From Rubrimonas cliftonensis (lineage in GTDB: Bacteria; Pseudomonadota; Alphaproteobacteria; Rhodobacterales; Rhodobacteraceae), in assembly GCF_900107585.1 (NCBI RefSeq), contig NZ_FNQM01000003.1:496001-560000 (forward strand): 64,000 bases of DNA. The letters run 5' to 3'. This document shows, piece after piece, positions 40,312 to 49,468 of the stretch (position 1 is the stretch's first letter; each line of letters starts with the position of its first letter). The translations under genes were made by a program, and so were the position numbers. The notes under the pieces are model-generated. The model was not told where the DNA came from and did no database searches. It worked only from the letters and a program-made list of their open reading frames with translations.

Positions 40312-41176
40312 TCGCCGCGCCGCGCCGGTTCCCCCGCCCGACGACGCCGACCCCGTCGCTCGGCTGCGCGCGATCATGCGCACGCTGCGCGACCCTGCGG
40401 CCGGCTGCCCCTGGGATCTGAAGCAGGACTTCGCCTCCATCGCGCCCTACACGATCGAGGAGGCCTACGAGGTGGCCGACGCCATCGCGCGGGCGGACAT
40501 GGGCGATCTCGCCGACGAGCTCGGCGATCTTCTGCTTCAGGTGGTCTATCACGCCCAGATGGCCGAGGAGCAGGGCGCCTTCGGCTTCGAGGGCGTCGCC
40601 GCAGGCGTCTGCGCCAAGATGATCCGCCGGCACCCGCATGTCTTCGACCATGGGCCGGACGGGCGCGACGCGGACGGGCAGACGGTCGCGTGGGAGGCGA
40701 TCAAGGCGGCCGAGCGCGCCGCGAAGGAGCGCGAGGCGGCCGGCGCGCTCGACGGCGTGGCGGCGGGCCTGCCCAGCCTCACCCGTGCGCGAAAGCTTCA
40801 GGCGCGAGCGGCGCGCGTCGGTTTCGACTGGCCGAGCGCAGCCGACGTTCTCGACAAGATCGTGGAGGAGGCGCGGGAGATCGAGGCCGCGCGCGGCGAC
40901 GCGGACGCCCTGGAGGACGAGTTCGGCGACCTGATGTTCGTCATGGTCAACCTCGCGCGCCACATGGGCGTGGACCCCGACGCCGCGCTCAGGCGGGCCA
41001 ACGCCAAGTTCGAGCGCCGCTTCCGCGCCGTGGAGGCGGCGCTGGCCGCGCAGGGCCGCACGCCGACGGAATCGACGCTGGCGGAGATGGACGCGCTCTG
41101 GGACGAGGCCAAGGCGCGCGAGCGCGCGGCCGCCGGCCACGGCGCGGCCGAGAGCGCGGGCGCGAAGCCGCGATAG
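40304..41176 (+). CDS. mazG: nucleoside triphosphate pyrophosphohydrolase MazG
   Basis: House-cleaning NTP pyrophosphatase, 290 residues, two MazG domains. The first has CPWDLKQDFASIAPYTIEEAYEV and ELGDLLLQVVYHAQMAEE, the second VEEAREIEA with EDEFGDLMFVMVNLARHMG; these carry the ExxE...ExxD metal-binding motifs. RRHPHVF and VLDKIVEEAREI are typical. Length is normal for the two-domain type. Confidence 0.95.
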   Translation: MSDRRAAPVPPPDDADPVARLRAIMRTLRDPAAGCPWDLKQDFASIAPYTIEEAYEVADAIARADMGDLADELGDLLLQVVYHAQMAEEQGAFGFEGVAAGVCAKMIRRHPHVFDHGPDGRDADGQTVAWEAIKAAERAAKEREAAGALDGVAAGLPSLTRARKLQARAARVGFDWPSAADVLDKIVEEAREIEAARGDADALEDEFGDLMFVMVNLARHMGVDPDAALRRANAKFERRFRAVEAALAAQGRTPTESTLAEMDALWDEAKARERAAAGHGAAESAGAKPR

Positions 41177-41278
41177 CGCCGCGGCGCGCGCGAACGCCGC
41201 GCCCGCGGCCGCTCGATTGCCCTGCGCTGCGCGAGCCGCTATGAGGCCGCGCAAGGCACGCAGAACGGGCGTCAGCGC

Positions 41279-41713
41279 ATGGGCCGCGAAAGCGATCGCG
41301 ACAGCATCATCGGCCGCTGCGAGGCCCAGGGCCTGCGCATGACCGAGCAGCGCCGCACCATCGCCGACATCCTCGGCGACAGCGCCGACCATCCCGACGT
41401 AGAGGAGCTGCACCGCCGCGCGGCCTCTCGCGACGCCAACATCTCGCTGGCCACCGTCTACCGCACCGTGAAGCTGTTCGAGGAGCACGGCATCCTCGAA
41501 AGGCACGACTTCCGCGACGGCCGGGCCCGCTACGAGGACGCCGACCGCGACCACCACGACCACCTCATCGACGTGACCTCCGGCGAGGTCATCGAGTTCG
41601 TCGACGCCGAGATCGAGGCGCTGCAACGCCGCGTCGCGGAACGGCTCGGCTACGAGCTGATCGGCCACCGGCTTGAGCTTTACGGCCGGCGCCGCGCCAA
41701 GCGGTCGTCCTGA
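41279..41713 (+). CDS. fur: Fur-family metalloregulator (Fur/Mur)
   Basis: Metal-responsive repressor of 144 residues. N-terminal winged helix (RMTEQRRTIADIL, ISLATVYRTVKLFEEHGILER), then the dimerisation/metal domain with DRDHHDHLIDVTSGEVIEF and an acidic VDAEIEALQRRVAERLGYEL helix, ending HRLELYG. The HHDH segment and the absence of an Irr-type haem-regulatory motif favour Fur/Mur over Irr or Zur. It lies upstream of eno and may be monocistronic or co-transcribed (37 nt gap). Confidence 0.88.
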   Translation: MGRESDRDSIIGRCEAQGLRMTEQRRTIADILGDSADHPDVEELHRRAASRDANISLATVYRTVKLFEEHGILERHDFRDGRARYEDADRDHHDHLIDVTSGEVIEFVDAEIEALQRRVAERLGYELIGHRLELYGRRRAKRSS

Positions 41714-43027
<1,314 letters not shown>

Positions 43028-43120
43028 TCGCCGAGGCGCGAGAGGCGGGTTTCGCTTCGCCGCGCCATCGCGCATAGTCATGCCCGAGGGCGCGGTGAAA
43101 CCGTTGCAGGGAGGGGCCGC

Positions 43121-43423
43121 ATGGCCGGGGACGGCAAGGGCGTCAAGGTGATCGACGCGGTGTTCGCGCTGCTGATGCTCGCGGGCCTCGCCAATTTCGG
43201 CCACCATGCGCTCCAAGGCGATTACGGCGTCTTCGCCATGATCGCCATCGAGGCGGAGGAGTCCAAGCTCACCTCCGAACTTGCGCTGCTCCGCACCGAG
43301 CGCGCCGCGATGGAGAACCGCGCCCAGCGGCTCGACACGGCGTATCTCGACCTCGACCTGCTCGACGAGAGCGCCCGCGACGTTCTGGGGCTGATGCGCG
43401 CAGACGAACGACTGTCGCGCTAA
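43121..43423 (+). CDS. ftsB: septum formation initiator FtsB-like
   Basis: Small bitopic cell-division protein of 100 residues. One transmembrane helix at about 10-28, followed by a coiled-coil segment (about 42-72) and a short conserved patch LDLLDESARDVLGLM, as in alphaproteobacterial FtsB/DivIC proteins. In the divisome it bridges FtsL and FtsQ. It sits between eno and pdhA, the usual position. Confidence 0.85.
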   Translation: MAGDGKGVKVIDAVFALLMLAGLANFGHHALQGDYGVFAMIAIEAEESKLTSELALLRTERAAMENRAQRLDTAYLDLDLLDESARDVLGLMRADERLSR

Positions 43424-43493
43424 GAGCCGCGGCATCAACACCAACGGCCGCACAGCCGGCCGGCGACGACTGACCAGGGAAGGGACGATCCCC

Positions 43494-44486
43494 ATGGCGA
43501 CGCGCAGACCCACAAAGGCCGCCGCGGCGAAGACGGAGGAGCTTCGCAAGGCCTATCGCGACATGCTGCTGATCCGCCGCTTCGAGGAGAAGGCCGGCCA
43601 GCTCTACGGCATGGGCCTGATCGGCGGCTTCTGCCACCTCTACATCGGGCAGGAAGCCGTCGTCGTCGGCCTGATGGCGGCGGCGGTGGACGGCGACCAG
43701 ACCACCACCTCCTACCGCGACCACGGCCACATGCTGGCCACCGGCATGGACGCCAAGGGCGTGATGGCCGAGCTGACGGGGCGCATCGGCGGCTATTCCA
43801 AGGGGAAGGGCGGCTCGATGCACATGTTCTCCAAGGAGAAGGCGTTCTACGGCGGCCACGGCATCGTCGGCGCCCAGGTGCCGATCGGCGCGGGGCTCGG
43901 CTTCGCCAACCAGTATCTCGGCAACGGCAAGGTCTCGATGGTCTATTTCGGCGACGGCGCCGCGAACCAGGGCCAGATCTACGAGGCGTTCAACATGGCG
44001 TCGCTGTGGAAGCTGCCGGTCGTGTTCGTGATCGAGAACAACCAGTACGCCATGGGCACGTCGCTGGCGCGCTCGTCCTCGACGCCGGCGCTCTACACGC
44101 GCGGCGCGGCGTTCAACATCCCCGGCGAGGCGGTCGACGGGATGGACTTCCTCGCCGTGAGGGCCGCCGGCGAGAAGGCGCTGAAGCACTGCCGCGACGG
44201 CGACGGCCCCTACATCCTCGAACTCAACACCTACCGCTATCGCGGCCACTCGATGTCCGACCCCGCGAAATACCGCACCCGCGAGGAAGTCACCAAGATG
44301 CGGGAGGAGAAGGACCCCATCGAGCGCGTGCGCAAGCTGCTGCTCGAAGCCGGCGACAGCGAGGACGACCTCAAGGCCATCGACAAGGAGGTGCGCGACG
44401 AGGTCAACGCCGCCGCCACCTTCGCCCAGGAGAGCCCGGAGCCCGACGAGGCCGAGCTCTGGACCGACATTTACGCCGACGCCTGA
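43494..44486 (+). CDS. pdhA: pyruvate dehydrogenase E1 component subunit alpha
   Basis: Thiamine-diphosphate-dependent decarboxylase subunit of the PDH complex, 330 residues. [32 protein letters not shown] is the usual N terminus (read in parts). The ThDP/Mg motif is [20 protein letters not shown] ... [29 protein letters not shown] contains the phosphorylation-loop-like segment of the family. AAGGGACGATCCCC precedes the ATG. Confidence 0.97.
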   Translation: MATRRPTKAAAAKTEELRKAYRDMLLIRRFEEKAGQLYGMGLIGGFCHLYIGQEAVVVGLMAAAVDGDQTTTSYRDHGHMLATGMDAKGVMAELTGRIGGYSKGKGGSMHMFSKEKAFYGGHGIVGAQVPIGAGLGFANQYLGNGKVSMVYFGDGAANQGQIYEAFNMASLWKLPVVFVIENNQYAMGTSLARSSSTPALYTRGAAFNIPGEAVDGMDFLAVRAAGEKALKHCRDGDGPYILELNTYRYRGHSMSDPAKYRTREEVTKMREEKDPIERVRKLLLEAGDSEDDLKAIDKEVRDEVNAAATFAQESPEPDEAELWTDIYADA

Positions 44487-44500
44487 GGGGGCCTTACGAC

Positions 44501-45865
44501 ATGTCCATCCAGATCCTGATGCCTGCCCTCTCCCCCACGATGGAAGAGGGCACCCTCGCGCGCTGGAGCGTGAAGAAGGGCGATGCGGTCAAGGCCGGCG
44601 ACGTCATCGCCGAGATCGAGACCGACAAGGCGACCATGGAGTTCGAGGCCGTCGACGAGGGCGTGATCGGCGAGTTGCTGATCGCCGAGGGCGCGCAGGG
44701 CGTGAAGGTCAACACGCCCATCGCGGTGCTGCTGGAGGAGGGCGAGACCGAGGCCAAGGTCGCCGCGCCGCCCGCGACGCCCCAGACGGCCGCGCCGCAG
44801 CCGGAGCGCGCCCCGCCGCCCGCCGCGCCCAAGACGCCGGAGCCGGCCGCCGAGCAGGCCCCGGAAGTGCCCGAGGGGACCGAGTTCGTCACCCAGACGG
44901 TGCGCGAGGCGCTGCGCGACGCCATGGCCGAGGAGATGCGCGGCGACGACCGCGTGTTCATCATGGGCGAGGAAGTCGCCGAATATCAGGGCGCCTACAA
45001 GATCACGCAAGGGCTGCTCGACGAGTTCGGCTCCAAGCGCGTCGTGGACACCCCGATCACCGAGCACGGCTTCGCCGGCCTCGCGGTCGGCGCGGCGTTC
45101 GGCGGGTTGCGGCCAATCGTGGAGTTCATGACCTTCAACTTCGCGATGCAGGCCATCGACCAGATCATCAACTCCGCCGCCAAGACGCTCTACATGGCCG
45201 GCGGGCAGATGGGCTGCCCTATAGTGTTCCGCGGCCCCAACGGCGCCGCCGCCCGCGTCGCCGCCCAGCACAGCCAGGACTACGCCGCGTGGTACGCCCA
45301 CATCCCGGGCCTGAAGGTCTGCATGCCCTACACCGCGGCCGACGCCAAGGGTCTGCTGAAATCCGCGATCCGCGACCCGAACCCGGTGATCTTCCTCGAG
45401 AACGAGATCCTCTACGGCAAGTCCTTCGAGGTGCCGAAGCTCGACGACTTCACCGTGCCGATCGGCAAGGCGCGCGTGGCGCGACCTGGAACCGACCTGA
45501 CCATCGTCAGCTTCGGCATCGGCATGACCTACGCGATGCAGGCGGCGGAGGCGCTGGCCGGCGAGGGCGTCGAGGCGGAGGTGATCGACCTGCGATCGCT
45601 GCGCCCGCTCGACACCGCGACGGTCGTGAACTCGGTCAAGAAGACCAACCGCTGCATCACCGTGGAGGAAGGCTGGCCCGTCGGCGCCATCGGCAACCAC
45701 ATCTCTGCGGTGCTGATGCAGCAGGCCTTCGACTGGCTCGACGCCCCGGTGATCAACCTCACCGGCAAGGACGTGCCGATGCCCTATGCGGCCAATCTCG
45801 AGAAGCTCGCCCTCGTCACCACGGCGGAGGTCGTCGCGGCGGCCAAGTCCGTCTGCTACCGCTGA
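44501..45865 (+). CDS. pdhB: pyruvate dehydrogenase E1 beta with N-terminal lipoyl domain
   Basis: E1-beta subunit of PDH, 454 residues, with a lipoyl domain at residues 1-80 ([11 protein letters not shown], lipoyl Lys in DKA) and an Ala/Pro/Glu linker to about 125. The E1-beta core then begins [36 protein letters not shown] and [16 protein letters not shown] are typical. The lipoyl-E1-beta fusion is characteristic of alphaproteobacteria. It follows pdhA by 14 nt. Confidence 0.97.
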   Translation: MSIQILMPALSPTMEEGTLARWSVKKGDAVKAGDVIAEIETDKATMEFEAVDEGVIGELLIAEGAQGVKVNTPIAVLLEEGETEAKVAAPPATPQTAAPQPERAPPPAAPKTPEPAAEQAPEVPEGTEFVTQTVREALRDAMAEEMRGDDRVFIMGEEVAEYQGAYKITQGLLDEFGSKRVVDTPITEHGFAGLAVGAAFGGLRPIVEFMTFNFAMQAIDQIINSAAKTLYMAGGQMGCPIVFRGPNGAAARVAAQHSQDYAAWYAHIPGLKVCMPYTAADAKGLLKSAIRDPNPVIFLENEILYGKSFEVPKLDDFTVPIGKARVARPGTDLTIVSFGIGMTYAMQAAEALAGEGVEAEVIDLRSLRPLDTATVVNSVKKTNRCITVEEGWPVGAIGNHISAVLMQQAFDWLDAPVINLTGKDVPMPYAANLEKLALVTTAEVVAAAKSVCYR

Positions 45866-45878
45866 GGGGAGACGCGCC

Positions 45879-47189
45879 ATGCCAGTGACGATTCTCATGC
45901 CCGCCCTCTCGCCCACCATGGAGGAGGGCACGCTCGCCAAGTGGAGCGTCAAGGAGGGCGACAGCATCCGCTCCGGCGACGTGATCGCCGAGATCGAGAC
46001 CGACAAGGCCACGATGGAGTTCGAGGCGATCGAGGACGGCGTGATCGGCAAGCTGCTCGTCGCCGAGGGCGCGCAGTCGGTCAAGGTCAACGACCCCATC
46101 GCGATCCTGCTTCAGGAAGGCGAGGACGCGGGCGACATCGACAAGGCCCAGGCGCCCGCCGGCGCCCCAGCGGGCGCCGGGCCCGCCAGGGCCGCGCCGG
46201 AGCCCCCTGCGGAACCCGCCGCTGCGGCGGCCGCGGCGACGCCTGCGCCGGCCGCGCCGCGCGCCGAGGGCGGCGACCGCATCTTCGCCTCGCCGCTCGC
46301 CCGCAGGCTCGCCGCGGAGAAGGGGCTGGACCTCGCGTCGGTCAAGGGCTCCGGGCCGCACGGCCGGATCGTGAAGGCGGATGTGGAGGGCGCCGAGGCT
46401 GCGCCAAAGGCGGCGGCGGCCCCGGCCGCTGCGGCGGCGCCGGCGAAGGCGGCGCCCGCCGGCCAGTCGGTGGAGACGCTGCGCAAGGTCTACGCCGACC
46501 GCGCCTTCGAGGAGATCGAGCTCGACGGCATGCGCAAGACCATCGCCGCGCGCCTGTCCGAAGCCAAGCAGACCATCCCGCACTTCTACCTTCGTCGCGA
46601 CATCGAGCTCGACGCGCTGACTGCCCTGCGCGCAACGCTGAACGAGCGCCTCGCCGACAGCGGCGTGAAGCTCTCGGTCAACGACTTCATCATCAAGGCC
46701 TCCGCGCTGGCGCTGCAGAAGGTTCCGGGCTGCAACGCCGTCTGGGCCGGAGATCGCGTGCTGCAGTTCAAGGCGTCCGACGTGGCGGTGGCCGTGGCGA
46801 TCGAGGGCGGACTGTTCACGCCTGTCCTGCGGGACGCCCACATGAAATCGCTCTCGACGCTGTCGACGGAGATGAAGGATCTCGCCGCCCGGGCGCGCAG
46901 CCGCAAGCTGGCGCCGAACGAGTATCAGGGCGGCGCCTTCGCGATCTCCAATCTCGGCATGTTCGGCATCGACAACTTCGACGCGGTCATCAACCCGCCG
47001 CACGCCTCGATCCTCGCCGTCGGCGCCGGCGCCCGCAAGCCGGTGGCGCGCGGGGAGGAGATCGCGCTCGCGACGGTGATGAGCGTCACGCTGTCTGTCG
47101 ACCATCGAGTGATCGACGGCGCGCTCGGCGCCCAGTTCCTCGCCGAGTTCAAGCGTCTGCTCGAAGACCCGATGGCGATGCTCGTCTGA
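45879..47189 (+). CDS. pdhC: pyruvate dehydrogenase E2 (dihydrolipoamide acetyltransferase)
   Basis: Core acetyltransferase of the PDH complex, 436 residues. One lipoyl domain (1-80, lipoyl Lys in [10 protein letters not shown]), an Ala/Pro linker, the peripheral subunit-binding domain ([29 protein letters not shown] in parts, about 129-160), a second linker and the catalytic domain with the HRVIDGA active-site motif [13 protein letters not shown]. The E3 gene is not in the window. Ends at the shared terminator with cysE. Confidence 0.97.
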   Translation: MPVTILMPALSPTMEEGTLAKWSVKEGDSIRSGDVIAEIETDKATMEFEAIEDGVIGKLLVAEGAQSVKVNDPIAILLQEGEDAGDIDKAQAPAGAPAGAGPARAAPEPPAEPAAAAAAATPAPAAPRAEGGDRIFASPLARRLAAEKGLDLASVKGSGPHGRIVKADVEGAEAAPKAAAAPAAAAAPAKAAPAGQSVETLRKVYADRAFEEIELDGMRKTIAARLSEAKQTIPHFYLRRDIELDALTALRATLNERLADSGVKLSVNDFIIKASALALQKVPGCNAVWAGDRVLQFKASDVAVAVAIEGGLFTPVLRDAHMKSLSTLSTEMKDLAARARSRKLAPNEYQGGAFAISNLGMFGIDNFDAVINPPHASILAVGAGARKPVARGEEIALATVMSVTLSVDHRVIDGALGAQFLAEFKRLLEDPMAMLV

Positions 47190-47199
47190 CCCGCCGACG

Positions 47200-47227
47200 C
47201 CGCTCCGGGCCCACGGTCCCGGAGCGG
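47200..47227. terminator. bidirectional hairpin between pdhC and cysE
   Basis: Perfect 10-bp arms CCGCTCCGGG and CCCGGAGCGG with an 8-nt loop, located 10 nt after the pdhC stop and 31 nt after the cysE stop on the other strand. It can end both convergent transcripts. No T-run follows. Confidence 0.7.
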
Positions 47228-47258
47228 CGATGTCGCGACAGCCCCAGCAGTCGGGACT

Positions 47259-48095
47259 TCAGCAGTCGGGAACGATGTCCTCGGCGGCAGGCTGGATCAT
47301 CTGGTCCATGCTCCGCGAAGGGTTCGAACAGCCGGCGTCGCCCACGATTCGCGCGGGCACCCCCGCGACGGTCTTGCAGGGCGGCACATCCGCCAGCACG
47401 ACCGAGCCCGCGGCCACGCGGCTGCAGTCGCCGATGCGGATGTTGCCGAGGATCTTCGCGCCCGCCCCGATCAGCACGCCCGAGCCGACCTTGGGGTGAC
47501 GGTCGCCATCCTCCTTGCCGGTGCCGCCCAGCGTGACGTCGTGCAGCATGGAAACGTCGTCGCCGACGACCGCCGTCTCGCCGACGACGATCCCATGTGC
47601 GTGGTCGATCATGATGCCTTTCCCGAAACGCGCCGCGGGATGGATGTCGACGGAGAACGCCTCCGACATGCGCATCTGCAGATGCCGCGCGAGGTCGGCG
47701 CGTCGCCGCGACCATAGCCAGTGCGCGACGCGATGGGCCGTAAGCGCCTGAAAGCCCTTGAGATAAAGCACCGGGTCGATCAGCCGCCCGCATGCCGGGT
47801 CGCGCTCCCGCACCGCCACGATGTCGGCGCGCGCGGCCTCGGCGATGCCCGGATCGGCGGCGAACGCCTCGCCCGCGAGTTCGCGCAGCAGCATCGCCGG
47901 CAGTTCGGCGTCGCCCAGTTTCTGCGCCAGCCTGAAGCTGAGCGCATCCTCGAGGCTGTGATGGTGCAGCACGACGGCGTGCACCATGCTTGCGACCAGA
48001 GGTTCGGCCAGCGCCATCGCCTCGGCTTCCGCCCGGATGGTCGTCCACACAGGATCGACCTCTGCGACCGCCTGACGGCGTTCCGTGATTGCCAT
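47259..48095 (-). CDS. cysE: serine O-acetyltransferase
   Basis: First enzyme of cysteine synthesis, making O-acetylserine, 278 residues. Helical N-terminal domain (about 1-140), then a left-handed beta-helix: SVDIHPAARFGKGIMIDHAHGIVVGETAVVGDDVSMLHDVTLGGTG in parts, with catalytic His in IDHAHG, and VGSGVLIGAGAKILGNIRIG. The GTA cluster lies directly upstream on the same strand, a neighbour arrangement I recall from other Rhodobacterales. Its ribosome-binding site can pair with an upstream sequence (see that entry). Confidence 0.95.
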   Translation of the reverse strand: MAITERRQAVAEVDPVWTTIRAEAEAMALAEPLVASMVHAVVLHHHSLEDALSFRLAQKLGDAELPAMLLRELAGEAFAADPGIAEAARADIVAVRERDPACGRLIDPVLYLKGFQALTAHRVAHWLWSRRRADLARHLQMRMSEAFSVDIHPAARFGKGIMIDHAHGIVVGETAVVGDDVSMLHDVTLGGTGKEDGDRHPKVGSGVLIGAGAKILGNIRIGDCSRVAAGSVVLADVPPCKTVAGVPARIVGDAGCSNPSRSMDQMIQPAAEDIVPDC

Positions 48096-48099
48096 TGGG

Positions 48100-48135
48100 C
48101 CTCTCCCGCGCTTCGCGTCCAGCTTATGGGAGAGG
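48100..48135 (-). promoter_or_regulatory. hairpin sequestering the cysE ribosome-binding site
   Basis: On the minus strand the Shine-Dalgarno GGGAGAGG (48100-48107) lies 5 nt before the cysE ATG. Its exact complement CCTCTCCC occurs 20 nt upstream (48128-48135). The 8-bp stem would hide the site, and the loop contains a smaller GCG..CGC fold. This suggests translational or attenuation-type control, but the ligand is unknown. Confidence 0.45.
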
Positions 48136-48187
48136 TATCGTGGCCGGCGCGGCCGATTTCAACCGCGCCGACGATTTTTGCGGCAGG

Positions 48188-48421
48188 TCAGCCGGCGACG
48201 AAGCGCCCGCCGAGCCTGTTGGGGGCCACCTGCTTGGCGGCGCCCACGTTCAGCGCGACGGCTTCGAGGATCTTGTAGATCTTTCCCACGAAAATGTCGT
48301 CGCGCGGCGTCGGCGTCAGCGCCGTGATCGCCGAGGCCAGCGCGATCGCCGCAAAGGCGACCTCGAAGATCGCCGGTATCGACGCCGCGACGCTCTCGAT
48401 AGCTACGCTCAGAAACTCCAT
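48188..48421 (-). CDS. small holin-like membrane protein at the 3' end of the GTA cluster
   Basis: Predicted 77-residue protein with one hydrophobic segment (about 11-34) and a C-terminal part TPTPRDDIFVGKIYKILEAVALNVGAAKQ. This tail resembles short proteins found next to tail and lysis genes of tailed phages. It starts one nucleotide after the preceding gene stops, so it is translated with the GTA genes. A holin or membrane-anchoring role is possible but unproven. Confidence 0.6.
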   Translation of the reverse strand: MEFLSVAIESVAASIPAIFEVAFAAIALASAITALTPTPRDDIFVGKIYKILEAVALNVGAAKQVAPNRLGGRFVAG

Positions 48422-48422
48422 G

Positions 48423-48752
48423 TCATTCTCCAATCGCTCTCCGATCCACACAAGAACCGCGCGCCGACCTGCGTCTTTCGGCCAGCATGCGGCACACCAC
48501 GGCGCCGGCGGCGAGCAGGTCCGGCCTGCCGCCGCCGCCGCCCCGTCCGCGCTTCGGCGACAAGGCCGCCGCCGCGATGGACCCGTCCCCGTAGTCGGGA
48601 TGCGCGCGGCCGGTGCGGCGGCGATGATCCGCCGCCGCCTCCGACCGCGCCAGCAGCGCCGCGCAGGCCGCGTCGCCGGCGGCCCCGGCCGCCTGCTCGC
48701 GCGCCACCCACCGCACGGCCGCGAGCACGTCCTCAAGGGTCAGGGCGCCCAT
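48423..48752 (-). CDS. conserved small protein of Rhodobacterales GTA loci (DUF7742-like)
   Basis: Predicted 109-residue protein. The segment AAADHRRRTGRAHPDYGDGS (about 39-58), followed by IAAAALS, is the recognisable conserved block. The N terminus is a helical TLEDVLAAVRWVAREQ. It starts 5 nt after the DUF2793 gene and ends 1 nt before the small membrane protein, so the three form a translationally linked tail to the GTA operon. Function unknown. Confidence 0.65.
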   Translation of the reverse strand: MGALTLEDVLAAVRWVAREQAAGAAGDAACAALLARSEAAADHRRRTGRAHPDYGDGSIAAAALSPKRGRGGGGGRPDLLAAGAVVCRMLAERRRSARGSCVDRRAIGE

Positions 48753-48757
48753 GGCGC

Positions 48758-49468
48758 TCAGACCGGCCGCGGCGGCGTCAGCGTCAGCAGATGCGCGCAG
48801 AGCCGCACGACGCCGCGCTCGAACGCGCCTCCCTCCGCCGCCAGCAGCAGCGCGGTGGGGCCGTAGTAGGCCACCGGCGCGCCGGTCACGCCTGCAGCAT
48901 GGGCGTTGAGCCCGACGCCATAACCCGAGCCGTAGCGATCCGGAGACCCTTCGACGCCGAGCCGCCAGCCGGTGAGCCCGGGCCCCTCCAGCGGCGCGAT
49001 CACGCGGGCGGTCACGCCAAGCACGATGGCCTTGTCCGGGATGAAAGTCGCCGTCAGCGAAACCACGCCGCCGGTAACGGCGTGATCGAGCGTCGCCGCG
49101 CGCAGCGAGGCCCCTGCGCCGAAGGCCCCCTCGCCCGTCGCCGCCGCCCAACCGTCGCCGTCATGAACCACTTCGGCGGCCTCGTCGGCGACGAAGAGCC
49201 GCCTCCCGAGCTCGGCGTCGGCGAAGACCCACCCGCCATTGTCAAACAGCGCAAGACGCCCGTCGTGGCCCGCCCAGGCGCCCGAGGCGCCGTCGGCGGG
49301 AATGTAGAGGTCGCCCTCCAGCGCCGGGGGCGCCGCGGCGAGCGTGCGGCTCAGCGCCGTCGCGGCAGAGAAGCCCTCCAGCCGCGTCAGCGCGGCGTTG
49401 ACCGTCACATGCTTCTGGGCCTGCCCGGCCTCCAGCAGCGTGAGGCCCAGTCTCCGCGTATCAGACAT
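48758..49468 (-). CDS. DUF2793 domain protein, probable GTA fibre or baseplate accessory
   Basis: Predicted 236-residue protein. N-terminal RLGLTLLEAGQAQKHVTVNAALTRLEG is the DUF2793 signature (read in parts), and PADGASGAWAGHDGRLALFDNGGWVF follows. The C-terminal half is beta-rich. DUF2793 proteins recur next to phage tail and GTA modules and are thought to belong to fibres or the baseplate. Its start overlaps the g15 stop by 8 nt, so it belongs to the same transcript. Confidence 0.8.
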   Translation of the reverse strand: MSDTRRLGLTLLEAGQAQKHVTVNAALTRLEGFSAATALSRTLAAAPPALEGDLYIPADGASGAWAGHDGRLALFDNGGWVFADAELGRRLFVADEAAEVVHDGDGWAAATGEGAFGAGASLRAATLDHAVTGGVVSLTATFIPDKAIVLGVTARVIAPLEGPGLTGWRLGVEGSPDRYGSGYGVGLNAHAAGVTGAPVAYYGPTALLLAAEGGAFERGVVRLCAHLLTLTPPRPV

